Below, piece by piece: positions 32,104-42,737 of a DNA stretch of 45,490 nt. The translations under genes were made by a program, and so were the position numbers. The DNA comes from Gnomoniopsis sp. IMI 355080. Lineage: Eukaryota > Ascomycota > Sordariomycetes > Diaporthales > Gnomoniaceae. Position 1 is the stretch's first letter, and every line of letters begins with the position of its first letter. A model generated the notes under the pieces. That model did no database searches, had not been told where the DNA came from, and worked only from the letters and a program-made list of their open reading frames with translations. Location: assembly GCA_027946555.1 (NCBI GenBank), contig JAPEVC010000266.1:1-45490 (forward strand), written 5' to 3'.

Positions 32104-35100
32104 ATGTCCAAAGATCTGCTAAAAGCACCTCTCCACAAAATGGACGAACCACGACGTGAAGATCGTAACTTCAGTGAGGGTGATTGCTTTAAGAGATATG
32201 AGGCCGAGATCAGAGAACTTTACAACGTGGGGAACATGAAGATTAAGGCCGTGAAACAGCAGATGGAAGCCAAACCATACTGGCCCCGGCCATTCAGGCA
32301 AGTCAACACTGTGTTTCCCAGATTTACGTCTTGCACTTCAAGGGAAACGATATCGGTTCCATGTAGCCGATCAGAATTGCGCCATGTCTACTCTCGAGCT
32401 GACCACCACTACAGTATCAAGACATGGCAGGAGAAGCTGGGGGTTCTCAAAATTCGCAAGGTCGTCGCTAAAGAGACTTGGCAGGACATATGGTACCACG
32501 TCCAGCCCTTTCTTGAGGACCCGAACCGAGTTAGAGGAGACCTGAGGCTCAAAAGAACGAAGGGGAACGTTCAAGTCTTGGTCACCGCGTATGGTAGGCG
32601 TTACGAGTGGAACCAAGTCTGGAAGAACATGAAGAGTGCGGACGCGGTTGGTCGACAACGTCAAGGTTGGCCCATCTCTTCCAGCTGAATGAGACAAGGA
32701 GTCAAGCTCTGTGTACTGACCAGAACAGGACCGCTTCCAACACTCCCGCCCGGCATCAGTATTAGATCCTCACAAAGAGGCGTCTCATCCTGTCCAATGC
32801 CTCCCCTCTCGCAGAGTCACCCGAGTGTCTCGCTTACAGCACGACAATCGGCCGCAGCCAACCCTGGCGCACTGCTTCAGCCCACGCCGCGGGCTCTGCC
32901 AAAGCAACAGAACATGCGTCTCGTCCGCTCTGAACCTTTCCCAAGACCAACAATGAAGGAAAGACTGGAACTCATCCCACTTCTGAGCCAAGATCCAGCG
33001 ATGGCTATGAACATCCGCAGCCTCCCTATGATGTGTTTCATCGAGGCATTCTCAGGTATGAATTGCTCTAAAATGGAGGCTTTGACAATTTTGGCGGCGT
33101 TTACTCTCCAAACAATGCTGCCCGTCGGCCTCAAAAAGACATAGTGGTTAACAGGTCTTTATAGGACTTACTATTACTCCCGCAAGCCGCGACATGACCA
33201 TGCCAGTAGCTCTCACATCTGGAAAACAATTCGAGGGAATGCCTTCGAGCCAATTAATAGCAGATGCCAACAATATTGCTTCGTCTATGAATGAGCCTTC
33301 GTTGAACTTGACACTCTTCGATCTCATCCTGAAATATCAGTCTGCTACCGCTCAATCGCCCACAAATAGGGCCATTTCCCCCAAAACCGAATTCGAAGCT
33401 TACATGTTCTTCTCGATGGCTGTATATCAGCTCTCCAACAATTTTATCGATGTACATAGCGGTCGTGTTACAGATCTGTTCACCTCATTAGAAGCCGCAT
33501 TACAGCTTCTCCCCAAACATGTCCGTCAAGCCCTGGTGAACAGCCCGTTGGTCAGCATTAGGGGCGCACAAGGGAAGCTTCTGATGATAGCCGGTAAGGG
33601 CAGACAAAACCGACTCTTCTCCACACTGATCGAAGCTGGCCTGGACGATGGATGGCTTGATATTCCAGGCTGCGGGCAGGATTACTTGTGGTTTGCCGCG
33701 TCGATGGGTCTTGAGAATGTGACGCGGAGATTGTTGGCAAAAGGATGCCGCGTGAATGCAATTCCCAGGCTCATCTCTCACCAAAATTGTACGATTGTCG
33801 AGGCAATTATCAATGGAAACATTGCAATCGCACGACTGCTCGTGGTACATTGCAATGTCAACCGGCCCATCTCAGACTACAGGAACGATATTTCGAATGA
33901 CAAATTTGAGAAGACAACCTTCCAAAATTTAGTACAGTACCATAAAGACCTCGATGAGGCCCACAAGGAGTTCTGGGTTGTTGGGATGGACCTGCTACTT
34001 GAAGCTGGCGGAAACCTTGACCACGATTTCAAATGGCCAGCTTTGCAACACACGACGTTACGGTTCCAGGAGAGTGCAAAGACGACAGGATATTTGGATC
34101 GGATTCTTGACCATATCGACTGGTCTGAGTTTCATGCGACGCCGTTGTGGCCGTCTATATTAGACTACTTGTTCTATTTCGAGCGGGCAATCTTCGATCG
34201 ATGTTTTGCCCACAGCCGGGCTTTTGTCTCTGGAATCACTAGGGCAGGCGTGCTTCTCGCGATGGAGACCGACAATATGGACAATTACTTGGCATCCAAG
34301 GGGTCCAACAGAAACGAAGACATTGTACAAGTGCTCTTGCGGGCTATTGCGGCGGAGCAATTTTTGCTATCCTCATATCGACCTCGTCGCTGGCTTCGTA
34401 CGCCGACAAACCTAAATTTGGTCCACAAACTCTCGAAACTTACAAATGGTGTCGGAATCCTTCAATGCATGGGATTCTGCAAAGACCGTGATGCAGAACC
34501 TAAGATGCAGTGCACCCACTTGGTCACTTTTCTTCTCGATGCTGTCATAACACGCTGTACACTCGGTGAACTGGAATCGGAAATTCCTGCAGTTCAGTTC
34601 CTCCTCGGAATGGGGGCTGCCGTGACAGGTGATCAACTGGAGAGGTTTACCCGAGCGGAAGAAAGAGGTCTTCTAGACTTGCTTATCTCCCATGCGCGGG
34701 CGCCTGACCTTGCTAGGATCGGAGCTCTTGCTCTCGCTGAGGCAGCAAGACAAAACAAAGCCGATGAAGTCGAGATACTATGGAGCAATGGAGTTGACAT
34801 CAACGCTGAAGTTACCGAAGGAACAGAGAAGATCAGCATTTTGGCATACTTCGCATGTAACGCAGGACGCCTCGACGCGCGGGATGCATGTCACATGTTC
34901 CGCCTTTTAAAAGACCGGGGAGCTATCGTGCGACTATCCAAGAAAGACCGAACCCATCAGATCTACTCAAGGTTTTGCTTGCGCAAGACTTATTAACATC
35001 GCCAACAATGTTCAAGATAGCCTGTCGCATTGTTGACGAGGGCGTTCGAGAAGCAGATTACAACATGTCATCAGCAACGATGCTGGAGCTTTGCGCTTCT

Positions 35101-36054
35101 GCATCGCGAAACTCGCCGTTGGAGAACGAGCAGATACGCCGAAACTTGTTTTGGTACGTTTATGGGAAAGGTCACGCTCGTGATCGGCTGCGTAACGGTT
35201 CTCCGCTCGCTGCCTGGCTCGTGTTGGGTGTGGGAACGGGAATCTTTCCACAACTTTTGAGAGGTGCCGATAAGGATCGTCAATCTCGCAGGTTCTTCAT
35301 AAGACCTGGTCTTCGTTATCCCCAAGGTCAAATGAATCCGCTGCAAGAGGCAGCCATGACATGCAACAAAGAAGCCGTGTTGGCCCTGCTGCAAAAAGAC
35401 GTGGACGTCAACGCACCTCCCGGAGTCAGCGGAAAGACAGCGTTCCAGATGATCTGCAGTTTTAAAGCCACAACTCGCGAGCAGCAAAATCAAGAGGCAG
35501 AGATCATTGATATTCTTCTTGTCCACGGGGCAAAGGTTAATGCGCCTCCTGCGAGCGTCGATGGCGCCACTGCGCTTCAGGACGCGGCAGGGGCCGGAGA
35601 TCTTGCTCTTGTGATCCTGCTTCTGCGCCGCGGCGCCGATGTGAACGCACCACCAGCGGCACCATCAAACAGCTGGATTTTGCCGATTCATGTCACTGAT
35701 GAGGATTATGCAGTTATATACCGCCGCCAGACGGCTTTGGATTGTGCAGCTCAAAATGGTCGCCTGGATACGGTCAAGCTGCTACTCGATGCGAAAGCTC
35801 TCAGTCATATCAGAGGCACAACTGGCTATGACGGAGCTATCCGTGCGGCAAGGGGCAAGGGTCACCATGTGGTCGCGACTATTATTCGAGAGCATGCAGC
35901 TAAGGTCGCGACTGACCAAGACTACATCGATCGCTTTCTCTCACATCCACCGCGAGACTGGCGAGAGTATAACTACCCCGACGCGGATATGTACGGAATT
36001 CCAGCCATGGAATGGGATTCCGACGACAGTGACTGGGACGGAGACGAAAAATGA
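32104..36054 (+). CDS. Clr5-domain ankyrin-repeat protein
   Basis: Best model: exons 32104-32297, 32415-32665, 32729-33055, 33165-34927 and 34972-36054, giving 1205 residues. Residues ~29-85 match the Clr5 domain (RYEAEIRELYNVGNMKIKAV, then SIKTWQEKLGV..IRK), a helical, possibly DNA-binding module common at the N-terminus of fungal ankyrin proteins. Ankyrin-type repeats follow and are clearest in the C-terminal half (NPLQEAAMTCNKEAVLALLQ; IIDILLVHGAKVNAPPA; GATALQDAAGAGDLALVILL; TALDCAAQNGRLDTVKLLLD). Intron 1 needs a GC donor (AG/GCAAGT) and intron 2 a weak GTTGGC donor. Between 34920 and 34980 the frame changes: only a 44-bp intron (GTGCGA...CTCAAG, 34928-34971) or a frameshift explains it. 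Acidic C-terminus (EWDSDDSDWDGDEK). Function unknown; relatives are variable, non-self-recognition-type genes. Confidence 0.78.
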
Positions 36055-37769
36055 ACAGCAGTAGCGGTGTTTAGGTAAGTAGGCAGTGGGTTGGTAAACT
36101 TATTGGCGTTCAAGCGCTTCGCAAACGTTCTTGCTTTAGGTAGTCCTGCAATGTTATAGCATTCATAATCTTCATTACCAGTTCGCGTGTTCGAAGGAAA
36201 AGTTCCTCAGAACGATGTATCGCGATCTTATTAGCCTGTGTTGCGAGTACTTTGTTGTTGATTCGACTTAGGTACGATCGTACGAAACAAATAGCAAAAA
36301 CAGCAGTACAGGTCAATAGCAGTTGATTAGTGTGTAGATGTGGAAGGAGGTAAGTCCAACCGTACAGGACTAGAGGGCATAAGGCCTTCAGATCCCTATT
36401 AGCTAATCAAACCGTGCCCTGTGATTGGCCATATTCCACATTTGTACCTATTTGGACAACTCGATAGCTCCCAAGGTCAGATTATGCCCGCTTGGGGGAG
36501 CTCCCTACGGCAAAACGATCAAGCTGGCCTCCCTTGCTGGGCCTCAACTACCCCGAAATTCTCTACTATCCAAAGGAGGGAGGGCATAGCTAAGATTTTC
36601 TAGGATCTAAGAGTCGGCTCGAGAAACGAGCCAAGGCATTTCATCGTATAATAGTAATCATATATAGATGAAATATACTATCTTGAAATATAGCAGAAAA
36701 TTATTATATGCGGTATTTCCGTAGTAGTTGGCCCTTGAGCTCCAGAGGATAAAGCTTCCTTTAAGACTCGCACGATCGTTAGTATATCTCGCTCGAGGGA
36801 TGCTTTCGGCGCCTTTATATCGATCTCGGCTTTATAGTTCTCCCAGCGCACTAAATAATATATATTCAATTCTATTCGTTTGACAGGATTAAATGTAGTG
36901 CCGGACTAGATGAAAAATATAACGGAATATCAAAAGATACATCCTTACCTAGGTAATTTAACCCAGCGACCCGTATAAATATCACGCCGCCTATGCCGGT
37001 CTCGCAGAGACTCTATATTTCAGAACGCCTACCTACTTGTAATATAATCGGGTATAGGGAGACCGCGACTCGCTGTAAGAGGGTATATGGGAACCGAAAG
37101 CTTTTACTCTCGCCTTAAAAGAACCACCCTGCGTGGGGCTTCTCGACGGTGTGTTTCTTCCTAGGCGGGAGTGACTGTCTTCGGTCCCTTCTGCCCTCCC
37201 ATATGGGGTACCTCATCTACTCAACGATTCGAGCTGGCTTGTCCTATAGCTGATTTAATTTTGCGGAACGTTCGATCGGACTGTTCTTACAAACCGATAC
37301 GCGGAAGTATGGCAAAGGATTATGTATATTAGGATGGGGTTTTTACTTTTTTCTTGCACCGACTCTTTATAAGGAATTGATCACCGGGCCACTCCCGTAT
37401 TCAATATGCTTTTAAAACCTAGCACTCCATTTATTATGATATTCGATGATGTGAACTACTTTGAAGTGGTCATTAGTCAACATTTAAAAGTCACGGGCGC
37501 AAACATCAATCTGCATCCGTGAATATCAGACCCAGCAACTAGCTTGTGCGATTAAAATCATTGTATTGGCACCATAACTTGAGGACAACCCCTCCTTTGC
37601 ATGAGTGGAGAGTGGTGGGGCACAAAATGACCTGGTCAGCACCTGGACAGATCTTTGAACTCAGAATGTTCCAAGGTTCTCCTGGGCAACTTAGATCTTC
37701 GAGCTTTGAGACTCTTCATATAGGCAACACATTGAAGTCTTTAGGTGGACTCAAAACTCAAAGAGAAAG
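36055..37769. other. Gene-free region with AT-rich repeat remnant
   Basis: No intact gene. About 36590-37070 is AT-rich with frequent TA steps, as after RIP. On the minus strand at 36678-36869 a short frame reads YYLVRWENYKAEIDI..., vaguely like a chromodomain-type segment of retroelements. It is too short and degraded to call. Another minus frame (36110-36316) has natural composition but no recognisable features. Confidence 0.45.
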
Positions 37770-39867
37770 ATGATCAACGTTGTTGATATAGCAAAACGAA
37801 CCTTAGGTGAAGTAGCCTAGTGTCTTGTATGGTCATGGATCTAGCTTACAGTCGACAGGCACCATAAACTCAGCGTGGGCCAAACCGCCACCCAGCTTAT
37901 ATACATACGATGCGCTAGAAGAAGACGAAATCCGCACCTTCACCATCCTGCCCGGCGCGTACAAGGACCCACTTTGCGGCGTCCTCGAGCATCATCACCT
38001 CGGGGATCCAGCAAAGCCATATGTAGCCCTCTCCTACGTATGGGGCAGTCCGAGTCGCCGCGAAATCCTGCATCTCGGTGAGCACCAAGTGCATATCACT
38101 CGCAACGCTGCAGCTCTACTACGGCGTCTCCGCGACCCAAAATACGACCGTCGGGTCTGGATCGATGGGATCTGTATCAACCAGCAGGACCTATCAGAGC
38201 GGTGCCACCAAGTGCCACTGATGAACGCAATTTACTCCGGTGCAGAAAGCGTGCTCATCTGGGCGGGCGAGTCTGATGAACACATTCGCAGCGTGTTTGA
38301 CTTTTTGATTGACTTGGAGGCGCGGCATGTAGCCGCAGAGGCAGAGCATCAGCAGCCGTCTCTGAATCACGCGACATCAGCCTCGAGGACGACGCATTTG
38401 GCAGGCGAGAGCACACGCGTTACAGAACACCAGAGAGACAGCTTCGCTCGCATACGCGCATTCGTAGACAGACCCTGGTTTCATCGGGCATGGACATTCC
38501 AGGAAGCCTGCCTGTCCGCTAGCTGTCAGCTTCTTTGCGGAGAGCACACCTTGGCTTGGAGTACTATGGTGTCTGCAACGCTATATCTGAGCGTTCATGG
38601 GACAGTTTCGACTGTGTTTGGTTCATCGGCGGATACTCTTGTTGCACTGGCCCACTTCTCTGCCGGGAATCCATCTCGACACGTTCCGTATCTCGCGGTT
38701 CTTTTGCCGTTGACTCGGAAGCTGGAGGCCACTGATGATCGTGACAAGATATTTGCGCTGCTAGGGCTCGCGGACCGCACCAACTTGCCTCCCCTGGCGC
38801 CCTCCTATACTCAAACCACGTCCGAGACGTACTCAGCTGCTGCGAAGGCCATGATAATGCAAGAAGGCGGTCTTTCTGTCCTCTCGGGCGTGCATTGTAC
38901 TAGGCGAAGTCAGGGTCCCCTGTCTTTACTTACCTGTGTCTTCACAACAAAGAATCATGAGGAAACCTTGCCCACTTGGGTCCCAGATTGGCGACTTCCT
39001 AGGCGGGCAGCGTACCTTCATGGCTTCGATTGGCCATCTAGCGAGCACCTCTACCACATCAACCATGGCGCACCGTTTCGCAACGTCGTTCCCTTGAATC
39101 TTGGGCCAGACAACGCAGTGCTACCCCTACGAGGTGCTAGAGTCGACATCATTGTCGGTACAACAAATCCAGATGCTTTACTTGCTCATTTTGCGAAATA
39201 TCCAGTCTCAAGCCCAGGAGAATCCCCGGAAACCTTTGCAACGTGGCAGACTGGCCTCCAAGAAACCCTGGTCCGACTTTGTGAGAAGCTCGGGTTACCT
39301 TTGTCCTACAATCAGACAGGCTGTGATATGTCTCAGTGCTTGCTGAGGACCATCACTGCAGACCGAGGTGGCGTAGGCGAAGATGGCATCGGCGTTTACA
39401 CTATGACCATGGATGTTGGCAGGTTTTCAGTGCAAAGGCCCGCTTGTTTTTGGAAGAAGATATTGGATGATGAGGGCGGGACTGAGACAGATCGGGCGAT
39501 GAACAAACTCGTTGGAGCGGCGTGGACATTTTTAACTGGGAGAAGCATTTTCAGAACGGCCAGGGGCCTAGTAGGCATAGTGGGTGAGGACGTCAGGGTT
39601 GGAGACGAGGTGTGGAATTTGGTGGGTGGTGAAGTTCCTTTTGTCCTAGCGGCAGCGAGCGATGTTCAAAGTAAAACGAGCACGATGCCGAACGAAACGA
39701 GGAGCAAGACGATGGTGGTGATTGGGGAGGCATATGTGGATGGTATCATGAAGGGTGGTTTATGGAACGAGGAAAAGCCTACTTGGAGCACGGACAGTGT
39801 TTCTAAAGAACCACCTGAGCGAATAGAGGGACAAGAGCTTGAGTTTGAAGATATAGAGCTCGTCTGA
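37770..39867 (+). CDS. HET-domain protein (heterokaryon incompatibility family)
   Basis: The main exon (37859-39867) has no usable ATG before the domain. A tiny first exon, 37770-37806 (MINVVDIAKRTL), joined through a 52 bp intron (37807-37858, TTAG/GTGAAG...GACAG), restores an in-phase start and gives 681 residues. The HET domain spans about residues 66-220: YVALSYVWG, RRVWIDGICINQQDLSER, IYSGAESVLIWAGE and RPWFHRAWTFQEACL are all present. HET domains drive cell death after fusion of unlike hyphae in several fungi; this member's partner is unknown. A GDEVWNLVGGEVPFVL segment near the C-terminus fits the usual C-terminal region of the family. No NACHT or WD40 fusion. Frame and motifs are intact, so the gene may be active; the first exon is the least certain part. 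Confidence 0.85.
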
Positions 39868-41083
39868 GGGCCAAGGAATGGAGCAATACAAGTGAATTGC
39901 GGGCATAATTGTTGCGATTTTTCTTTTTCTGGCAGTGATCTGAAGACATCCGGGACCATGAAGATTTCGCACGGAAGATTTCGCACGGATCTAGATTACT
40001 ATTGGCATTTGGGAATCATTAAAGAAGACTTGCGAGTATCCAACAGGCAGCCTGCTTACAGGTCGCCTCCGTGGTTACCAAGGATCGTATATTTTTAAGT
40101 TGCCTTAGGTAGCTACTCAAATGGCGCCGTATAATACTCGTTATGCAGGCTCTCCTCACTTTATAAATAGAGACTTGAGCAAGCCCCAGGTCAAGGAACT
40201 AGAGCCTTTTGGAATTTTGAACAGCTTATGTCCTCCAATTGTTTCTCCTTGCATAAACATATTTAGAAAGTGCTCTAGTGTTTGACTCTATGTTCGGGTC
40301 CGAGGTCTTCTTGGAGGTCACCTGAGGTTAGCAGCAGTCCAGGGGCCACGGGTGAGCACTATGATCGCTTCCTGGCTCCTTCGCTCAAAGAGGTCATTAG
40401 CTACCCCTCCTGCCCCTGAGCTTCAAGAAGACCAATGATCCTAGATATGCTCCTCGCCGACTCATAGAGGAGCTGGATGAGGCGAAACGGTACGTCTTTG
40501 TGGGGAAGCCCAAACCAAGGCAATGTTCTCTATGACTAAATTTTCGTCTAGGGCCATGTCGTACAATTGAGGCAGTGAATACCCTGGTTATTCTCCTACG
40601 GATCCTGAGGGCCTATCCATCCTTGGCAACAGATCGACATACGTGGGTCGACGGCAGTTCCAGAGCTTTTGCAAGTGGAAGCTTGTTGACTTGTCAGGTT
40701 CAAGCTCCCAGGTCCGTTGGCTCACAATGTAAGCTCAAAGTTGCCCCTAGAGTTTCAGCCACGGCAACCTGCAAAGACCAGAGCTTGCTGCCAAGACACC
40801 CTTTTCAAGGTGCTGTCCTGCAGAAAAGGTACCAATTGTGGAGCCGCCCACCGGGAAGTGACCTCACCTGGGGCGACTAGGTGGGACGAAACCGGGACAG
40901 CATTGCCAGCACTGACAACACAGCGCCCAGCATAGCCTCTCTTTTAAACGAGTCTGAGTTTGGGTGGTCAGAATGGCTGTGCAATGAGGCCTCGCCATAT
41001 CATTGGCAGACGTGTGGAGAGAAGACTTTCTGACACGTAAGAAATACATGGTCTCGTAGCAGCAGATACATGTGAGAGCCCGG
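39868..41083. other. Intergenic region
   Basis: No supportable gene. A 14-base tandem duplication (AGATTTCGCACGGA, twice at about 39962-39990) lies just after the HET gene. The rest has no family features, and small frames overlap on both strands. Confidence 0.5.
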
Positions 41084-41090
41084 TATATAA
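41084..41090 (+). promoter_or_regulatory. TATA box for the LysM protein gene
   Basis: TATATAA lies 150 bases before the ATG at 41240, a usual distance for a strong, regulated fungal promoter, and the intervening leader is pyrimidine-rich. It suggests an inducible gene; no transcription start was mapped. Confidence 0.5.
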
Positions 41091-41239
41091 AGTTCCACGT
41101 TTCCACTTGACTCCGTGAGATCTTTGATGCTGGAACCATCACTTCTATCACTACTATCACTTGCATACATACTACCTGCTCAAAATCTATATATACGACT
41201 TACCTTGCCCGCTACCCCCCTAAAACCCAGCTATACATC

Positions 41240-41845
41240 ATGTCCGACTACCCCCACGAGCGTCACCACGAGTACGAGCGCGACGGTGAGCGCGGTGAGC
41301 GCGGTGAGCACCACAAGACCAGCGAAGAGGGCCATGAAATCCTCGGCACATTAGGCGGTGCCATCGCTGGCGGGCTAGGTGGCCACGCCGTCGGCAACAA
41401 GGCCGGTGGCCATGGCGTGCTTGGCGGCATCGTGGGAGCCATTGGCGGCGCTATTGCTGGCCACGAGGTCGAGGAGAAGGTCGAAGATTGGCAAGACGAC
41501 CGCAAGGAGAAGAAGGAGCGCGAGGAGCACGAAAAGCGCCGGGACGACTACCATGAGGACCGCCGCGGCGATGAGCACCGCGGAGGATATGATGGTGAGC
41601 GCCACCATGACGGACCTCGCCATGACGGACCTCCTCACCACGGTGGACCTCCTCCCCATGAGGGTCCTCGTGGCGGTGGCGGCGGTGGTGGTCACCTTGT
41701 GCACACAGTGAGCGATGGAGAGACGCTGAGAGGGATTGCGTCGCAGTATCCTGGGGTGTCGTTCCAGGAGATCGCGGACCTGAACAACATCCCAAACCCG
41801 GACCTGATCTATCCTGGAACAAGGCTCAATATCCCACGCCGCTGA
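41240..41845 (+). CDS. Glycine-zipper and LysM-domain protein
   Basis: A single-exon frame of 201 residues from ATG 41240. Order: a charged N-terminus (HERHHEYERDGERGERGEHH), a glycine-zipper segment at about 36-75 (GTLGGAIAGGLGGHAVGNKA), a Lys/Glu/Arg-rich stretch, a His/Pro/Gly linker, and one LysM domain at about 152-200 (HTVSDGETLRGIASQYPGVS...IYPGTRLNIP). LysM modules bind chitin or peptidoglycan-type glycans. Glycine zippers pack helices in membranes. There is no signal peptide, so the protein is probably cytosolic or membrane-associated rather than a secreted chitin-masking effector. Related short proteins with a glycine-rich block and C-terminal LysM occur in filamentous fungi; their function is unclear. 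A TATA box lies upstream. Confidence 0.85.
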   Translation: MSDYPHERHHEYERDGERGERGEHHKTSEEGHEILGTLGGAIAGGLGGHAVGNKAGGHGVLGGIVGAIGGAIAGHEVEEKVEDWQDDRKEKKEREEHEKRRDDYHEDRRGDEHRGGYDGERHHDGPRHDGPPHHGGPPPHEGPRGGGGGGGHLVHTVSDGETLRGIASQYPGVSFQEIADLNNIPNPDLIYPGTRLNIPRR

Positions 41846-42737
41846 GAGAGCGCAAGCCTCAGTGCAGTCTCAACATGGTCAAAAAACCATGACTGAGCAG
41901 CTCCAATGGCACGCTAGAAAAGCGTCCCTGAAGGTGGAATCGGGAGAAGAATGAATCATGACTACTCCGTAGATACATGTTAGAATCTCACCGCTGTCTG
42001 TGAAAGGCACAAAAATGGAATCATTTAACCACCCAAACCACTTGTGCTTGAACATCATTAACAACATGCTCCCCATGCCGAGGCTAAAAAAATACCGCTA
42101 TTACCATTACAAAGAAACAAAAGAATCGAGCCGGCCGCCGGTGCCGTTGACCGTCTAGAACACCACCGGCGCCATCGCCCGGGGGCGGGCTAATGCACCC
42201 GGATTTCGCTTAGCAGTGGGCCAACACTCAGGGTATTCCGGCGATAAGCCCTCTCCCCCCCACCATGATTGTGACGCCAGCAGGGATCATTCTGGTGGCG
42301 ACGCCGCCCTCCTTCATTACGCCTCGCTAAGAGGAAAGAAAATTCTCGTCGATGCCCGCGTGTAGACTGACGAAGCTCTCGACCCTTTCAACTCTCGTAC
42401 AGGAAACATCCTTAGACGCTTCCGTCGTGTACAAGAGTGGACTGTACTCTGCTCTTTCAACCACAAGATCGAGCGAGGCACATCCGTCCATGTGCTATTC
42501 GATATAAGCCTGATCACTTAGCAAGCGACTTGAAGTCTTTGCGCTTGCTCAAGGGGACGACAGAAAGACTTCACTCGGGAAACTTGGTCCCATCACCCAT
42601 CCTCACGAACGCTCGGCGCAGAAGAAAATCGCATGCAAAGTGCAAGAAGCGCATCAAGGACCCTCCACGCCGCCCTCTTCCAGACCATCGCTCCCAAGCA
42701 ACGACGCCCGACGACAGAAGGCTACCAGCTGCTCTCC
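41846..42737. other. Intergenic region and leader of the transporter gene
   Basis: No gene seen. GC-rich DNA around 42130-42200. The last few hundred bases are pyrimidine-rich and probably the transporter promoter/leader. A long frame that begins at 42437 and overlaps the transporter in another phase is a shadow of it, caused by high GC. Confidence 0.5.

Noticed and set aside
37829..37864. ATG at 37829 as HET start
   Set aside because: It is in the wrong frame and stops after twelve codons, and no intron of workable size brings it into phase.
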